This document shows positions 43,075-52,654 of a DNA stretch of 64,000 bases, one piece after another (the first letter of the stretch is position 1; each line of letters begins with the position of its first letter). Source of the DNA: an uncultured Actinomycetes bacterium (GTDB taxonomy: Bacteria; Actinomycetota; Actinomycetes; Mycobacteriales; Nakamurellaceae); NCBI GenBank assembly GCA_937926105.1, contig CALANS010000210.1, forward strand, positions 1 to 64,000. The letters are read 5' to 3'. A program made the position numbers and the translations under genes. Under the pieces are notes generated by a model. The model saw nothing but the letters and a program-made list of their open reading frames with translations. It ran no database searches and was not told the DNA's origin.

Positions 43075-45378
43075 TCAGCCGCCGCCCCGCCCGTGCCCCC
43101 GGCCGGGACCGGTGAAGCCGTCACCACCGTCCTCGGACGAAGCGGTGGTGCTGCCCGTCGGCGGAGCGGTGCCCGAACCCGTGGTGGACGGCGATCCCGT
43201 CGTGGTGGTCGGCTCGGGCTCCTTGGGATACATCGTCACCGTCACCTCCGCGTTCATCAACACCTCGGTGTGCGGGGCGGGCGACTGCGAGTCCTGGATG
43301 ACCGTCTCGCCCTTGTCCTTGGGCGGCACCGCCGCGGGATCCGTGGTCACCACGAGCTGTCCGTCCCAGTGCGCGTCGTACAGCGCGGCCAGCGCCTGAT
43401 CCTTGGTCATGCCGGACAGATCGGGCATGGTGATCTTCGGGATGGTGGCCACCGAGACGTTCACCGGCGTCGTCTTGGAGACCAGCTTGCCGGCCTCGGG
43501 CAGCTGACCGACGATCTTGCCCCACAGCGCCGGGTTCGGGTCCTCCTTCAGCGTCTGGTTCAGGAAGTCCGCCGTGCCCGTCCAACCCACCGACTTGTCC
43601 TGCAGCTTGGCCACCGCCTCGTCCGGGGTGAGGTTGGTCAGGCTGGGCATCTTCATCAGCGAGTTGTCCGACACGACCAGCGTCACCACGGCGTTGACCT
43701 GCACGGCATCGCCGGGCTTCTGGTCGGGGCCGAGCGAGAGCACCTCGTTCTTGGGCTTGTCGCTGGGCTGGGTCTGCGTCACATACTTCAGTTTCGCCGC
43801 GGTGAGCGCGGCCTCCGCGTCGGACAGCTGCTTGCCGATCAGCGCGTCGGCGTCCGGGATGCTGGTCATCTCGGCGCCCTGGCTGATGGACACCACGACC
43901 TCGGTGTTCGGCGGTACCTGCTGGCCGGCCGGTGGATCCTGATCGGCTACCCGGCCCTTGGCCACGGACGCCGAGTACACCTTCTTCTCCTTGTAGGTCA
44001 GCTTGCTGTCGACCACCTGTTCCTGCGCCCGTTGCGCATCGAAGCCCGCCAGGTTTGGCACCGTCACCTGTTGGACCCCGTCACCGATGGTCAGCGTCAC
44101 TGCGAAGCCCTGCTCGACCGGCACGCCCGCGCTCGGGTTCTGGCCGATGACCTTGTCCTTGTCGGCATCCGACGATGGCGCGTGCTTGAGCGGCGCCAGG
44201 GTCAGGTTGTTCTCGCGCAGCGTGGCGGCCGCCTCGTCTGCGGTCATGTGCTGCAGCTTGGGCACGGCCACCTGCGGCGGGGGCGGCGGCGCCCCGGTGA
44301 CCTTGAGCGTCAGGATGATCGCGCCGGCCAGCAGCGCCAGACACAGCACCCCGATCCCGACGAAGCCCCATACCTTGCGGGCCCGGCCGGAGTCCTCGTC
44401 GTCCCAGTCGTCGGTGGGCTGCAGGATGCTGGGCGGGGCCAGCAGCGGCGGCTGCGAGGTGGGCGGCGCCACCCGCTGCGGGGGCGTGCGCAGCATCGCC
44501 GTGCGATCGGCGTCGTCCATGATCGGCGTGGCGTGCACGGCCTGCCCGGACAGCGCCCGCACCAGGTCGGAGCGCATCTCCGCGGCCGTCTGGTACCGGT
44601 TGAGCGGGTTCTTGTTCAGCGCCTTGAGCACGATGGCGTCCAGCTCCCGCGGGATGCCCGGGTGCACGCTGCTGGGCGGCTTCGGGTCCTCCCGGACGTG
44701 CTGGTAGGCCACCGCCACGGGGGAGTCGCCGGTGAATGGGGGCGCGCCGGTCAGCAGTTCGTACAGCACGCAGCCCGTCGCGTACACGTCGGAGCGGGCG
44801 TCGACGGCCTCGCCGCGGGCCTGCTCCGGCGACAGGTACTGGGCGGTGCCGATGACCGCCGCGGTGGCGGTCACGGTGGCCTGCCCGTCGGCGACCGCCC
44901 GAGCGATGCCGAAGTCCATCACCTTGACGGCGCCGGCCCTGGTCAGCATCACGTTCGCGGGCTTGACGTCGCGGTGCACGATGCCATGCCGGTGCGAGAA
45001 GTCCAGCGCGGCGCAGATGTCGGCGACGATCTCCATGGCCCGCTTGGGCGGCAGGGGCCCCTCGCGCTTGAGCAGGTCGCGCAGCGTCTCGCCGTCGACG
45101 AACTCCATCACGATGTAGGGGACCGGGCCGGCGTCCGTGGCCGTCTCGCCGGTGTCGTACACGGCCACGATGGCCGGGTGGTTCAGCGAGGCCGCGTTCT
45201 GCGCCTCGCGGCGGAACCGGGTCTGGAACGTGGGGTCGCGGGCCAGGTCGGCGCGCAGCACCTTGATGGCAACATCGCGGCCCAGCCGCAGATCACGACC
45301 CCGGTGGACCTCGCTCATGCCCCCGAAACCGAGCGTGTCGCCGACCTGATATCGGTCGCCGAGCAGGTTTCCCGTCAT
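43075..45378 (-). CDS. pknB: Serine/threonine protein kinase PknB with five PASTA repeats
   Basis: A 767-residue membrane kinase from ATG 45378. Kinase domain 1-275: Gly loop GFGGMSEVHRG, Lys39 in VAIKVL, catalytic loop GIVHRDVKPANVML, DFG in VMDFGIA. After a juxtamembrane linker, a helix near 330-350 (VWGFVGIGVLCLALLAGAII) leads to five extracellular PASTA repeats: starts VAVPKLQHMT, VTVPNLAGFD, TSIPDADALI, MKMPSLTNLT and ITMPDLSGMT. M. tuberculosis PknB has four. PASTA repeats bind muropeptides or lipid II. A Ser/Thr/Gly-rich tail closes the protein. Substrates in this pathway include FhaA and CwlM; PstP reverses it. Confidence 0.95.
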   Translation of the reverse strand: MTGNLLGDRYQVGDTLGFGGMSEVHRGRDLRLGRDVAIKVLRADLARDPTFQTRFRREAQNAASLNHPAIVAVYDTGETATDAGPVPYIVMEFVDGETLRDLLKREGPLPPKRAMEIVADICAALDFSHRHGIVHRDVKPANVMLTRAGAVKVMDFGIARAVADGQATVTATAAVIGTAQYLSPEQARGEAVDARSDVYATGCVLYELLTGAPPFTGDSPVAVAYQHVREDPKPPSSVHPGIPRELDAIVLKALNKNPLNRYQTAAEMRSDLVRALSGQAVHATPIMDDADRTAMLRTPPQRVAPPTSQPPLLAPPSILQPTDDWDDEDSGRARKVWGFVGIGVLCLALLAGAIILTLKVTGAPPPPPQVAVPKLQHMTADEAAATLRENNLTLAPLKHAPSSDADKDKVIGQNPSAGVPVEQGFAVTLTIGDGVQQVTVPNLAGFDAQRAQEQVVDSKLTYKEKKVYSASVAKGRVADQDPPAGQQVPPNTEVVVSISQGAEMTSIPDADALIGKQLSDAEAALTAAKLKYVTQTQPSDKPKNEVLSLGPDQKPGDAVQVNAVVTLVVSDNSLMKMPSLTNLTPDEAVAKLQDKSVGWTGTADFLNQTLKEDPNPALWGKIVGQLPEAGKLVSKTTPVNVSVATIPKITMPDLSGMTKDQALAALYDAHWDGQLVVTTDPAAVPPKDKGETVIQDSQSPAPHTEVLMNAEVTVTMYPKEPEPTTTTGSPSTTGSGTAPPTGSTTASSEDGGDGFTGPGRGHGRGGG

Positions 45379-45547
45379 CGCCTCACAACTCGCTTCATCG
45401 ACTGATGATCCGCGCGCACGGCTGCCCGCGCCCACGTGGCGCTTCGGCCTGGTGCGCTCCACACAGTCGCGTCCAACCTCACATTGTCGCAGGTATGCGG
45501 GCCCGACCGAGCGGAATTGCCGCCCCCGACCGGCCGCCACGGACGCA

Positions 45548-46828
45548 TCACACGCTCGCCCCGGCCGACACGATGGCCCCCGACGAGCCTGACAGCGGCA
45601 GGTCACGGTCCGATACCGGTGCGCTCACAACTGTGTTCCCCCCGGGGGCGCCGGACGTGCCGACCGGCCGGGTGAGCAGGATCACGGCCACCGCGGCGGC
45701 GACCGCCAGCACCAGCAGCACCAGCAGCACCGACAGACCAGTGCGGCGGTGCCGGGGAGCGGGCTGGGCGCGAGAGATCACGATCTGCGCCGCGGGGCCG
45801 GTGGGGTGCACGGCCGGGTGGGCGAGCGACGGGGACAGCGGTGACGGTCCCGGCGGTGGCCGCATCATCTGATCCGGTCCGACCCGTGGCCGGGGACCGG
45901 TAGGGCCCTCCGGCAGGATCGACGGGCCGCCCGGATCCACTGGCCGGCCCCGCCCACCGGCGGTGGCGGTGGCCGGCAGCGGCGGCATCGCGCCTGCGCG
46001 CACCACGGCCACGGCGGCGGCCAGCGATCCGCCGTCCGGATAGCGCTGCGCCGGATCCTTGGACAGCATCCGCAGCGTCAGCGCGGCCACCGGCGGCGGC
46101 ACGTCGGGCGGCAGCGGCGGTGGGGGCTGCTGGACGTGCGCGGTCGCCACCGCGATCGGGTGCTCCCCGTCGAACGGGCGGCGTCCGGCCAGGCACTCGA
46201 ACGCGACCACGCCCAGGGCGTACACGTCCGAGGCGGGCACCGCCTCCCGGCCGGCGGCCTGCTCGGGCGCCAAGTACTGGGCGGTGCCCATCACCAGCCC
46301 GCCCTTCGTCACCGGCACCTGGTGGGCCACCTTGGCGATGCCGAAATCGGTGATCTTCACCTGCCCGGCGGGGGTGATCAGGATGTTGCCCGGCTTGATG
46401 TCCCGGTGCACCAGGTTGCGGGCATGCGCGACCTGCAGGGCCCGGCCGGACTGTTCCAGCACGTCCAGCGTCCGGCTGGCCGACAACCGCGGGGTGCGGG
46501 CCAGTACCGCCGACAGCGGCTCGCCGGACACCAGCTCCATCACCAGGTAGGCGGTGTCCCGGGGCCCGCCGGCGATGGAGGCGACCTCGCCGTAGTCGTG
46601 CACTGCGGCAATCCCGGGGTGATTGAGCGAGGCGGTGATCCGGGCCTCGGAGCGGAACCGGTCCACGAACTCGGGGTCGCTGGTCAGTTCCGATTTCAGG
46701 ATCTTCACGGCGACCTGGCGGGCCAGCCGGGTGTCCTCGGCGGTCCACACCTCGCCCATGCCGCCGACCGCGAGCCGGCGGGTCAGCCGATAGCGCTCGG
46801 CGAGCAGCAGGCCGGGGGTCAGCGCCAT
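45548..46828 (-). CDS. pknA: Serine/threonine protein kinase PknA-type
   Basis: A 426-residue membrane kinase from ATG 46828; the open frame upstream is a shadow. Kinase domain 1-265: [13 protein letters not shown] (Gly loop), [10 protein letters not shown] (Lys), [13 protein letters not shown] (catalytic Asp) and [10 protein letters not shown] Pro-rich linker is followed by a helix ([20 protein letters not shown]) and a short outer tail with no PASTA repeat. Gene order with pknB, pbpA and rodA supports PknA, which phosphorylates division and shape proteins. Confidence 0.93.
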   Translation of the reverse strand: MALTPGLLLAERYRLTRRLAVGGMGEVWTAEDTRLARQVAVKILKSELTSDPEFVDRFRSEARITASLNHPGIAAVHDYGEVASIAGGPRDTAYLVMELVSGEPLSAVLARTPRLSASRTLDVLEQSGRALQVAHARNLVHRDIKPGNILITPAGQVKITDFGIAKVAHQVPVTKGGLVMGTAQYLAPEQAAGREAVPASDVYALGVVAFECLAGRRPFDGEHPIAVATAHVQQPPPPLPPDVPPPVAALTLRMLSKDPAQRYPDGGSLAAAVAVVRAGAMPPLPATATAGGRGRPVDPGGPSILPEGPTGPRPRVGPDQMMRPPPGPSPLSPSLAHPAVHPTGPAAQIVISRAQPAPRHRRTGLSVLLVLLVLAVAAAVAVILLTRPVGTSGAPGGNTVVSAPVSDRDLPLSGSSGAIVSAGASV

Positions 46829-46938
46829 GCCGTCACCGCCGGGTGCCCGTTGGCGCTGATCAAATCGGCCGGGTTGTGACGGGAGTGACGGAAGTGGCCG
46901 AGTTCGGACGCGGCTGCGGAGTTGATAAGCGCTGCCAT

Positions 46939-48420
46939 CTACGACCCCGCCAACGCTGCGGCGATCACGGCCCGGCCGATGGGCCCGGCCACGGTCGCTC
47001 CGGTCGCATCCAGCCCGCGGTCGCCCCCGTTGGTCACCAGCACGGCGACCGCCACCTGCGGATCGTTCGCCGGGGCGAACGCCACGTACCAGCAGTGCGG
47101 GGGTGTGTCCTTCGGCTTGGTGCCGTGCTCGGCGGTCCCGGTCTTGGAGGCGATGGTCAACCCCTGGATCTGCCCGCTGCCCGGGGTGTCCTGCTCGGAG
47201 GCGATCATCATGTCCCGAATGTCGTGCGCCACCGTCGCCGGGACGGCCTGCCCGAGCGAGGTCGGCGTGGTTTCGGTGATCACCGACAGGTCGGGCCGGG
47301 TGGTCTTGGCGACCAGGTAGGGCTCCATCCGCTGCCCGTGGTTGGCGATGGTGGCCGCCACCACGGCGTCCTGTAGCGGGGTCAGCGCGACGTCCCGCTG
47401 GCCGATCCCGGACTGCGCCACCGCCGCATCGTCGGCCATGTCGCCGGTGCGCGAGCCCGCCACCGGGAACCCGTCCAGATCCCAGTCCTGACCGTCGATG
47501 CCGAACGCCGCCGCCTGCTTGCGCAGCTCCGATGCCCCGACCGCCATCGCAACCGTCGCGTACGCGGTGTTGCACGAATGCGCCAGCGCCTCGATCAGGG
47601 GCACCGGCGAGCCGCCCCCGTCACCGCAGTCCTCGTGGTCGTAATTGGACAGGGTCGCCCCGCCGGTGTCGGGCAGCGTGATCGTCGGGGCTCCCGTCAC
47701 CTCCGTTTCGGTGGTGTACCCGTGCTGCAGGGCTGCCGCCGACACCACCAGCTTGAACGTGGAGCCGGGCGGGTACACGGCACCGATCGCCCGGTTGAGG
47801 ATGGGCGACGGGGAGGCCGCGACGATGTCGTTGTAGGCCTTGCGCTGCCTCGCCTCCGAGTGGCTGGCCAGCGGGTCCGGGTCGAACGACGGTGTGGAGG
47901 CCATCGCCAGGATCGCCCCGGTGGACGGCTTGATGGCCACCACCGCCCCGACGTAGCCCTTCTCGGCCAGCCCGTCGTAGGCGGCCTTCTGCACCGCGGG
48001 CACCACGGTCAGCTGCACGTTGCCGCCCTGCGGATCCCGCCCGGTGATCAGGTCGGACAGCCGGTCCACCAGCAGCTCCGGGTCGTCCCCGGACAGCAGG
48101 TCGTTCTGCAGTCGCTCCAGCCCGGTCGGCCCGTAGCGCAGCGAGTAGTAACCGGTCAGGTTCGCGTACATGGCGCCGCCTGGATAGGAGCGCTGATACC
48201 GGTAGGCGTCGTCGGACCGTGTCGAGGTCGCCAGCACCACGCCCCCGTCGGCGGTGATCTGGCCGCGCGCCCTGGAGTATTCCTCCAGCACGGTGCGCTT
48301 GTTGTTCGGGTCGTTGCGGTAGGAGACCGCCTTGACCACCTGGATGTAGGTCAGGTTGGCCATCAGCAGCGTCATCATCACGATCACGGCCACCCCGAGC
48401 CGGCGCATCGGCCGCCTCAT
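46939..48420 (-). CDS. pbpA: Penicillin-binding protein A (division transpeptidase)
   Basis: A 493-residue class B penicillin-binding protein. ATG 48420 is chosen because GGAGG stands just upstream; an upstream TTG frame has no ribosome site. One N-terminal helix ([19 protein letters not shown]), a dimerisation region, then transpeptidase motifs SxxK in [10 protein letters not shown], SxN in HSCNTAY and KTG in [10 protein letters not shown]. It cross-links peptidoglycan together with RodA encoded upstream. In mycobacteria PbpA is phosphorylated by PknB. Confidence 0.95.
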   Translation of the reverse strand: MRRPMRRLGVAVIVMMTLLMANLTYIQVVKAVSYRNDPNNKRTVLEEYSRARGQITADGGVVLATSTRSDDAYRYQRSYPGGAMYANLTGYYSLRYGPTGLERLQNDLLSGDDPELLVDRLSDLITGRDPQGGNVQLTVVPAVQKAAYDGLAEKGYVGAVVAIKPSTGAILAMASTPSFDPDPLASHSEARQRKAYNDIVAASPSPILNRAIGAVYPPGSTFKLVVSAAALQHGYTTETEVTGAPTITLPDTGGATLSNYDHEDCGDGGGSPVPLIEALAHSCNTAYATVAMAVGASELRKQAAAFGIDGQDWDLDGFPVAGSRTGDMADDAAVAQSGIGQRDVALTPLQDAVVAATIANHGQRMEPYLVAKTTRPDLSVITETTPTSLGQAVPATVAHDIRDMMIASEQDTPGSGQIQGLTIASKTGTAEHGTKPKDTPPHCWYVAFAPANDPQVAVAVLVTNGGDRGLDATGATVAGPIGRAVIAAALAGS

Positions 48421-48493
48421 CCGCCCGCCCCCCTCCGGCGCTTGTGTGTCTGAGGAGGCGCTATGGCGCAACCTGGGACTCCCAAGGTGGGGT

Positions 48494-49921
48494 TCATCGG
48501 CCGTCCCCGCCGATCGCCGGCAGCATCTCGGTGTGCGCCTGCATCAGCGGCGCGCGCCGGGTGACTCGAGCGGCGCGCGGCGCCGCCGGTCGGCGCGAGG
48601 AGTCGGAGATCCGCAGCAGCAGCGCCAGGATGATGTAGTTCGACAGCAGGCTGGACCCGCCGTAGGACAGGAACGGCGTGGTCAGGCCGGTCAGCGGGAT
48701 CAGCCGGGTCACCCCGCCGACGATGATGAACACCTGCAGCGCGATCGCGAACGACAGCCCGGCGGCCAGCAGCGACCCGAAGTTGTCCCGGGCGGCCAGC
48801 GCGGTGCGCAACCCCCTGCCGACCAGCAGCAGGTAGCACAGCAGGATCGCCGACAGGCCCACCAGGCCCAGTTCCTCGCCGAGGGCGGCCGAGATGAAGT
48901 CGGTGGAGGCGAACGGCACGATGTCTGGACGCCCAGCGCCCAGCCCGGTGCCGAAGATGCCGCCGGTGCCCAGCCCGAACAGCGACTGCACCAGCTGATA
49001 CCCGGTGTTCAGCGGATCGGCGAACGGGTGCAGCCAGATGTCCACCCGCACCCGCAGGTGGGCGAACAGCCGGTAGGCCAGGATGGCCCCGCCGGCGAAT
49101 GCCAGCAGCCCGATGATCAGCCAGGAGACCCGTCCGGTGGTCAGGTACACCATCACCAGCAGCACGCCGAAAAGCAGCAGCGCGCTACCCAAGTCGTTCC
49201 CGACCACCAGCACGATCAGCGCCACGGCGAGCAACAACACCAGGGGGCCCAGGTCCCGCACCCGCGGCAGCACCAGACCCAGGAAGCGCTTGCCGGCGGT
49301 GGACAGCAAGGTGCGCTTGGACACCAGGAAGGCCGCGGCGAACACGATCAGCGCGATCTTGGCGAACTCGCCGGGCTGAATGGACAGCACGCCCGGGATC
49401 TTGATCCAGATCTTGGCCCCATTGACCTCGGAATACCTGGCCGGCAGGCCCGCCGGGATGGCCAGGAAGACCAGCCCCACCAGTGCGAGGGTGTACGAGT
49501 AGCTCTGCAGCGTGGTGTGGTCCCGGACGATCAGCAGCACCAGCAGGAACAGCACCAACGAGATGCCGGTCCACAGCAACTGCAGCGGGGCCTGTGCGGC
49601 GGCGCCCGGATCCTTGGCGGCGGCGGCCAGATCCAGCCGGTAGATCATCACCAGCCCGAGTCCGTTGAGCAGCGCGACCAGCGGCAGCAGCAGCGGGTCG
49701 GCATACGGTGCCAGCGCACGGACGATCAGATGCGCGACCGCGAACGCGACCAGGTAGCCGCCGCCGTAGTAGAGCAGTTCCCAGTGCAGCGACTGGTTCT
49801 GGTTCAGCTCCACGATCACCAGGGCGGCGGTGACGATGATTCCGGCGAACACCAGCAGCCCGAGTTCGGCGCCGCGTCCGGTGCGGCGCCGGGGCGCGGT
49901 CAGGGCTGGAGATGCCGGCAT
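48494..49921 (-). CDS. rodA: RodA/FtsW-type SEDS peptidoglycan polymerase
   Basis: A 475-residue protein with about 12 helices. SEDS motifs are visible: IKIPGVLSIQPGEFAKIALI, GNDLGSALLLFG, LGTGGIFGTGLGAGRP and FISAALGEELGLVG, ending TTPFLSYGGSSLLSNYIILA. SEDS proteins polymerise lipid II glycan strands with a partner class B PBP, here pbpA. It begins seven bases after the pstP stop. Confidence 0.95.
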   Translation of the reverse strand: MPASPALTAPRRRTGRGAELGLLVFAGIIVTAALVIVELNQNQSLHWELLYYGGGYLVAFAVAHLIVRALAPYADPLLLPLVALLNGLGLVMIYRLDLAAAAKDPGAAAQAPLQLLWTGISLVLFLLVLLIVRDHTTLQSYSYTLALVGLVFLAIPAGLPARYSEVNGAKIWIKIPGVLSIQPGEFAKIALIVFAAAFLVSKRTLLSTAGKRFLGLVLPRVRDLGPLVLLLAVALIVLVVGNDLGSALLLFGVLLVMVYLTTGRVSWLIIGLLAFAGGAILAYRLFAHLRVRVDIWLHPFADPLNTGYQLVQSLFGLGTGGIFGTGLGAGRPDIVPFASTDFISAALGEELGLVGLSAILLCYLLLVGRGLRTALAARDNFGSLLAAGLSFAIALQVFIIVGGVTRLIPLTGLTTPFLSYGGSSLLSNYIILALLLRISDSSRRPAAPRAARVTRRAPLMQAHTEMLPAIGGDGR

Positions 49922-49928
49922 GGTGGTG

Positions 49929-52178
49929 CTACCCCACGACCCGGCAGGTCACGCCGGGCACGGCGGGCGCCGGGGCAAGCGGGGTACCGGTGGCGCTGGT
50001 GGCAGCGGTGACGGTCTGCGTGACGGTGACGGTCGGCGTCGCGGCGGTCGCGGCGGTGGCGGTGGTGTCGTGACCGGAGGAGGCGCCGGGGGTGGCCGAG
50101 GTGGTGATCAGACCGGCGGCGTCGCCCGCGAACCCGGGCGGGGCTGGCGTAACGGTGGTCTGCACGGTCCGCGTGACCGGTGTCGGCTGCGCCGCCACCG
50201 TGTCGGGCGTTGCGGCTCCGGTCAGCAGTCCACCGAGTCCGGGGCTCAGGGCGCGCTGTCCGGCGGGACGACCGGTCGCCGTCGACGTGGCGGTGCGCTT
50301 CGGGGCGACCTGGGTGGTCGTGGTGGTGGTCCGGATGGTGGCCCTCGTGCCGGTGCCCTTCGTCCCGCCCGACGTGGTGCCGGGCGATCCTGCGGCGGTG
50401 CTGGAACGGCCGGTCTTGTCTGCCTTGCCGGTCGGTGGGGTCGCTGCTCCGGTGGTGCGGGTGGCCGCTGGGGTGCTCGCCCCCCCGGTGCCGGTGCTGC
50501 CGCTCGGGTTCGGCGAACCGGTCGTGCTGCCGGTTGGTGGTGCCGTGCCGGACCCGGGCGTCGCGGGGTCCGGGCAGAGCGGCAGCAGCTGACCGGACAG
50601 GCGGCTCATTACGTCGCGAGCATCCGTCAGGCTGGACGCCTGGATGCCCGCCTGCACCAGATTGCGGGCGGCGGGTTGCAGGTCGGACACCCGCATCGGG
50701 GTGCAGTCAATCCGGTCGCCGCAGGACGTCTCCTGGAATGTCGAGAAGTGAAAGCCCAACAGGGACCCGTTCACCCCACGAAACACTGCCACCATGTTGT
50801 TCTGCGCCCCGACGTAGTACTGGCTGCGCACCCAGAGGGTCGAACCGGCGAGCGCGACGCCGATCAACACCACGATGGCCACGGCGAGTGCCCCGCGGCG
50901 ATGCCAGCGCCGGTGCTCCCCGTCGCCGGAGTCTGTGGCGCCGCCCCGGCGCGATCGGCTGGAGCGGGCGGCTGGTTGCTCTGCGCCGTCACCGCTTGCC
51001 GCCGGCACCGTCGATTCACCGGCGCGCTTGGCCTCGCCCTGCTCGTCAGTGCGACCGTGTTCGCCGCTGTGTCCGCCGGCCCTGCCGGCGTTGTCGTCCG
51101 GCTCGTCCTGGAAGTCCTCGCCGAGGTCCTCGCCCTCGAAATCCTCGCCCTCGAAATCCTCGCCGAGGCTGTCGCCGAGATCCCCGTCGCCGTCGTCGTT
51201 CTCGTCGGCCGGCAGGAACTCGGCCGTCGCCGCCGGACCCTCCGGGATGGGTGGCAGCGGGACCCTCGGCATCTCCCGGGTGAGCTGCTGGAGGGGCCCG
51301 GTCGCCTCCGGGTCGGCATCGCCGGGGACGGCCACCGGGCCGGGCGCCGGTGCTACCCCGGTGTCCACCACGTCGGCGACGATCACCGTCACGTTGTCCG
51401 GCCCGCCGCGCAGCAGGGCCCGCTGGATCAGCACGTCGGCGGCGCGCTCCGGGTCCGCATCGCCCAACGTGTCGGCGATGTGCTCGGCGTCCACCACGCC
51501 GGACAGGCCGTCGCTGCACAGCAGGTATCGGTCGCCGGCGCGCACCTCGCGCAGCGCCAGGAATGGGTCCAGATCCGTGCCGTTCAGCGCGCGCAGCAAC
51601 AGGTTTCGCTGTGGATGGTGGGCGGCCTCGTCCTCGGTGATGCGCCCGTCGTCGACCAGCGACTGCACGAATGTGTCGTCGTGGGTGAGCTGGTGCAGCA
51701 CACCGGCGCGGTACAGATAGGCCCGGGAGTCACCGACGTGCGCCATGCCGACCCGGGCACCGTCGAACAGCATGGCGGTGACGGTGGTGCCCATGCCGTC
51801 CAGCTCGGGGTTGTCGGCGACCACCTCGGCGATGGCGTCGTTGCCCTCCCGGGCGGCGGCGACCAGATCCGACAGCAGGTCCGGGGCGGGCAGCCGGTCG
51901 TTGAGCGGGGCGAAAGCGGCGACCACCAGTCGGGAGGCGGTGTCCCCGGCGGCATGCCCGCCCATCCCGTCGGCGATCACCAGCAGCCGGTCGCCGGCGA
52001 ATACCGAGTCCTGGTTGGTGGCCCGGACCAGGCCACGGTCGGAGCGGGCGACGTAGCGCAGCGTGTGCTTCGGATCCCGGGCGCCGCGCACCGCCGCAGA
52101 ACCCGGGTCGTGTGGTCCGGCGTGCGCCGGGGCGCTCTCTGGGCCACACGACTCGGTGGGGCCGGGCTGGTCTGTCAC
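49929..52178 (-). CDS. pstP: PP2C-type Ser/Thr protein phosphatase PstP (long form)
   Basis: A 749-residue membrane phosphatase, much longer than mycobacterial PstP (about 514). The PP2C domain (about 38-280) contains SDRGLVRATNQDSVFAG, LLVIADGMGGHAAGD and GDSRAYLYR with the metal Asp. A long acidic linker includes DFEGEDFEGEDLGEDF tandem units. A helix (GALAVAIVVLIGVALAGSTL) precedes an extracellular domain and a Thr/Pro/Ala/Gly-rich tail to the end. It dephosphorylates PknA, PknB and their targets. Start ATG 52178 overlaps the fhaB stop by four bases. Confidence 0.93.
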   Translation of the reverse strand: MTDQPGPTESCGPESAPAHAGPHDPGSAAVRGARDPKHTLRYVARSDRGLVRATNQDSVFAGDRLLVIADGMGGHAAGDTASRLVVAAFAPLNDRLPAPDLLSDLVAAAREGNDAIAEVVADNPELDGMGTTVTAMLFDGARVGMAHVGDSRAYLYRAGVLHQLTHDDTFVQSLVDDGRITEDEAAHHPQRNLLLRALNGTDLDPFLALREVRAGDRYLLCSDGLSGVVDAEHIADTLGDADPERAADVLIQRALLRGGPDNVTVIVADVVDTGVAPAPGPVAVPGDADPEATGPLQQLTREMPRVPLPPIPEGPAATAEFLPADENDDGDGDLGDSLGEDFEGEDFEGEDLGEDFQDEPDDNAGRAGGHSGEHGRTDEQGEAKRAGESTVPAASGDGAEQPAARSSRSRRGGATDSGDGEHRRWHRRGALAVAIVVLIGVALAGSTLWVRSQYYVGAQNNMVAVFRGVNGSLLGFHFSTFQETSCGDRIDCTPMRVSDLQPAARNLVQAGIQASSLTDARDVMSRLSGQLLPLCPDPATPGSGTAPPTGSTTGSPNPSGSTGTGGASTPAATRTTGAATPPTGKADKTGRSSTAAGSPGTTSGGTKGTGTRATIRTTTTTTQVAPKRTATSTATGRPAGQRALSPGLGGLLTGAATPDTVAAQPTPVTRTVQTTVTPAPPGFAGDAAGLITTSATPGASSGHDTTATAATAATPTVTVTQTVTAATSATGTPLAPAPAVPGVTCRVVG

Positions 52179-52651
52179 GGCCTGAGCTCCAGCACCGAGC
52201 GCCCGATCCGGATCGGCAGCCCGACCGGCACCGGTGTCGGGGCCGTCACCCGAGCACGGTCCAGATAGGTGCCGTTGGTGGAGCCGAGGTCCTCCACGGC
52301 CCAGCCGTCACCCTGCTGCACCAGCCGGGCATGCCGGGTGGAGGCATAGTCGTCGTCCAGCACCAGGGTGGAGTCCTCGGCCCGCCCGATCAGGATCGGT
52401 CCCGCCCCCAGGCGCAGCCGGGTGCCGGCCATGGCTCCGGCTGTCACCACCAGCATCGTCGGTCTCGATCCCGCCGTCACCGCTCCGCCGGCCTGCCGGC
52501 GCTGCTGCCGTCGGGACGCCGTCGTCACCCCTACTCGACCCTCGGATGCCACCCGCAGGTCGGATCGGATCACCCGGATCGCGGCGAGGATGAACAGCCA
52601 GAGCAGGATTAGAAACCCCACCCTGGACAGCTGCAGGATCAGCGCTGGCAC
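52175..52651 (-). CDS. fhaB: FHA-domain membrane protein FhaB (FipA)
   Basis: A 158-residue protein from GTG 52651. One N-terminal helix, LSRVGFLILLWLFILAAIRV, anchors it. The FHA domain (about 70-155) has the phosphothreonine-pocket motifs ILIGRAEDSTLVLDDDYAST and RHARLV, and [11 protein letters not shown]. It reads phospho-threonine on PknB-pathway proteins and couples signalling to division. It lies four bases from the fhaA stop. Confidence 0.93.
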   Translation of the reverse strand: MPALILQLSRVGFLILLWLFILAAIRVIRSDLRVASEGRVGVTTASRRQQRRQAGGAVTAGSRPTMLVVTAGAMAGTRLRLGAGPILIGRAEDSTLVLDDDYASTRHARLVQQGDGWAVEDLGSTNGTYLDRARVTAPTPVPVGLPIRIGRSVLELRP

Positions 52652-52654
52652 TGG

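Noticed and set aside
42958..45405. Long plus-strand open frame opposite pknB
   Set aside because: Its Arg/Gly/His-rich translation is the mirror of a strongly conserved kinase gene; high GC content leaves long antisense frames open.
48421..48471. Upstream TTG extension of pbpA
   Set aside because: A good GGAGG site before ATG 48420 and lack of conservation upstream favour the shorter form.
48356..50011. Long plus-strand frame, Gln/His-rich, opposite pbpA and rodA
   Set aside because: It crosses two well-supported genes and has no family similarity.
49830..52268. 812-codon plus-strand frame opposite pstP
   Set aside because: Low-complexity Gly/Arg translation opposite a PP2C gene with clear motifs; treated as a shadow.
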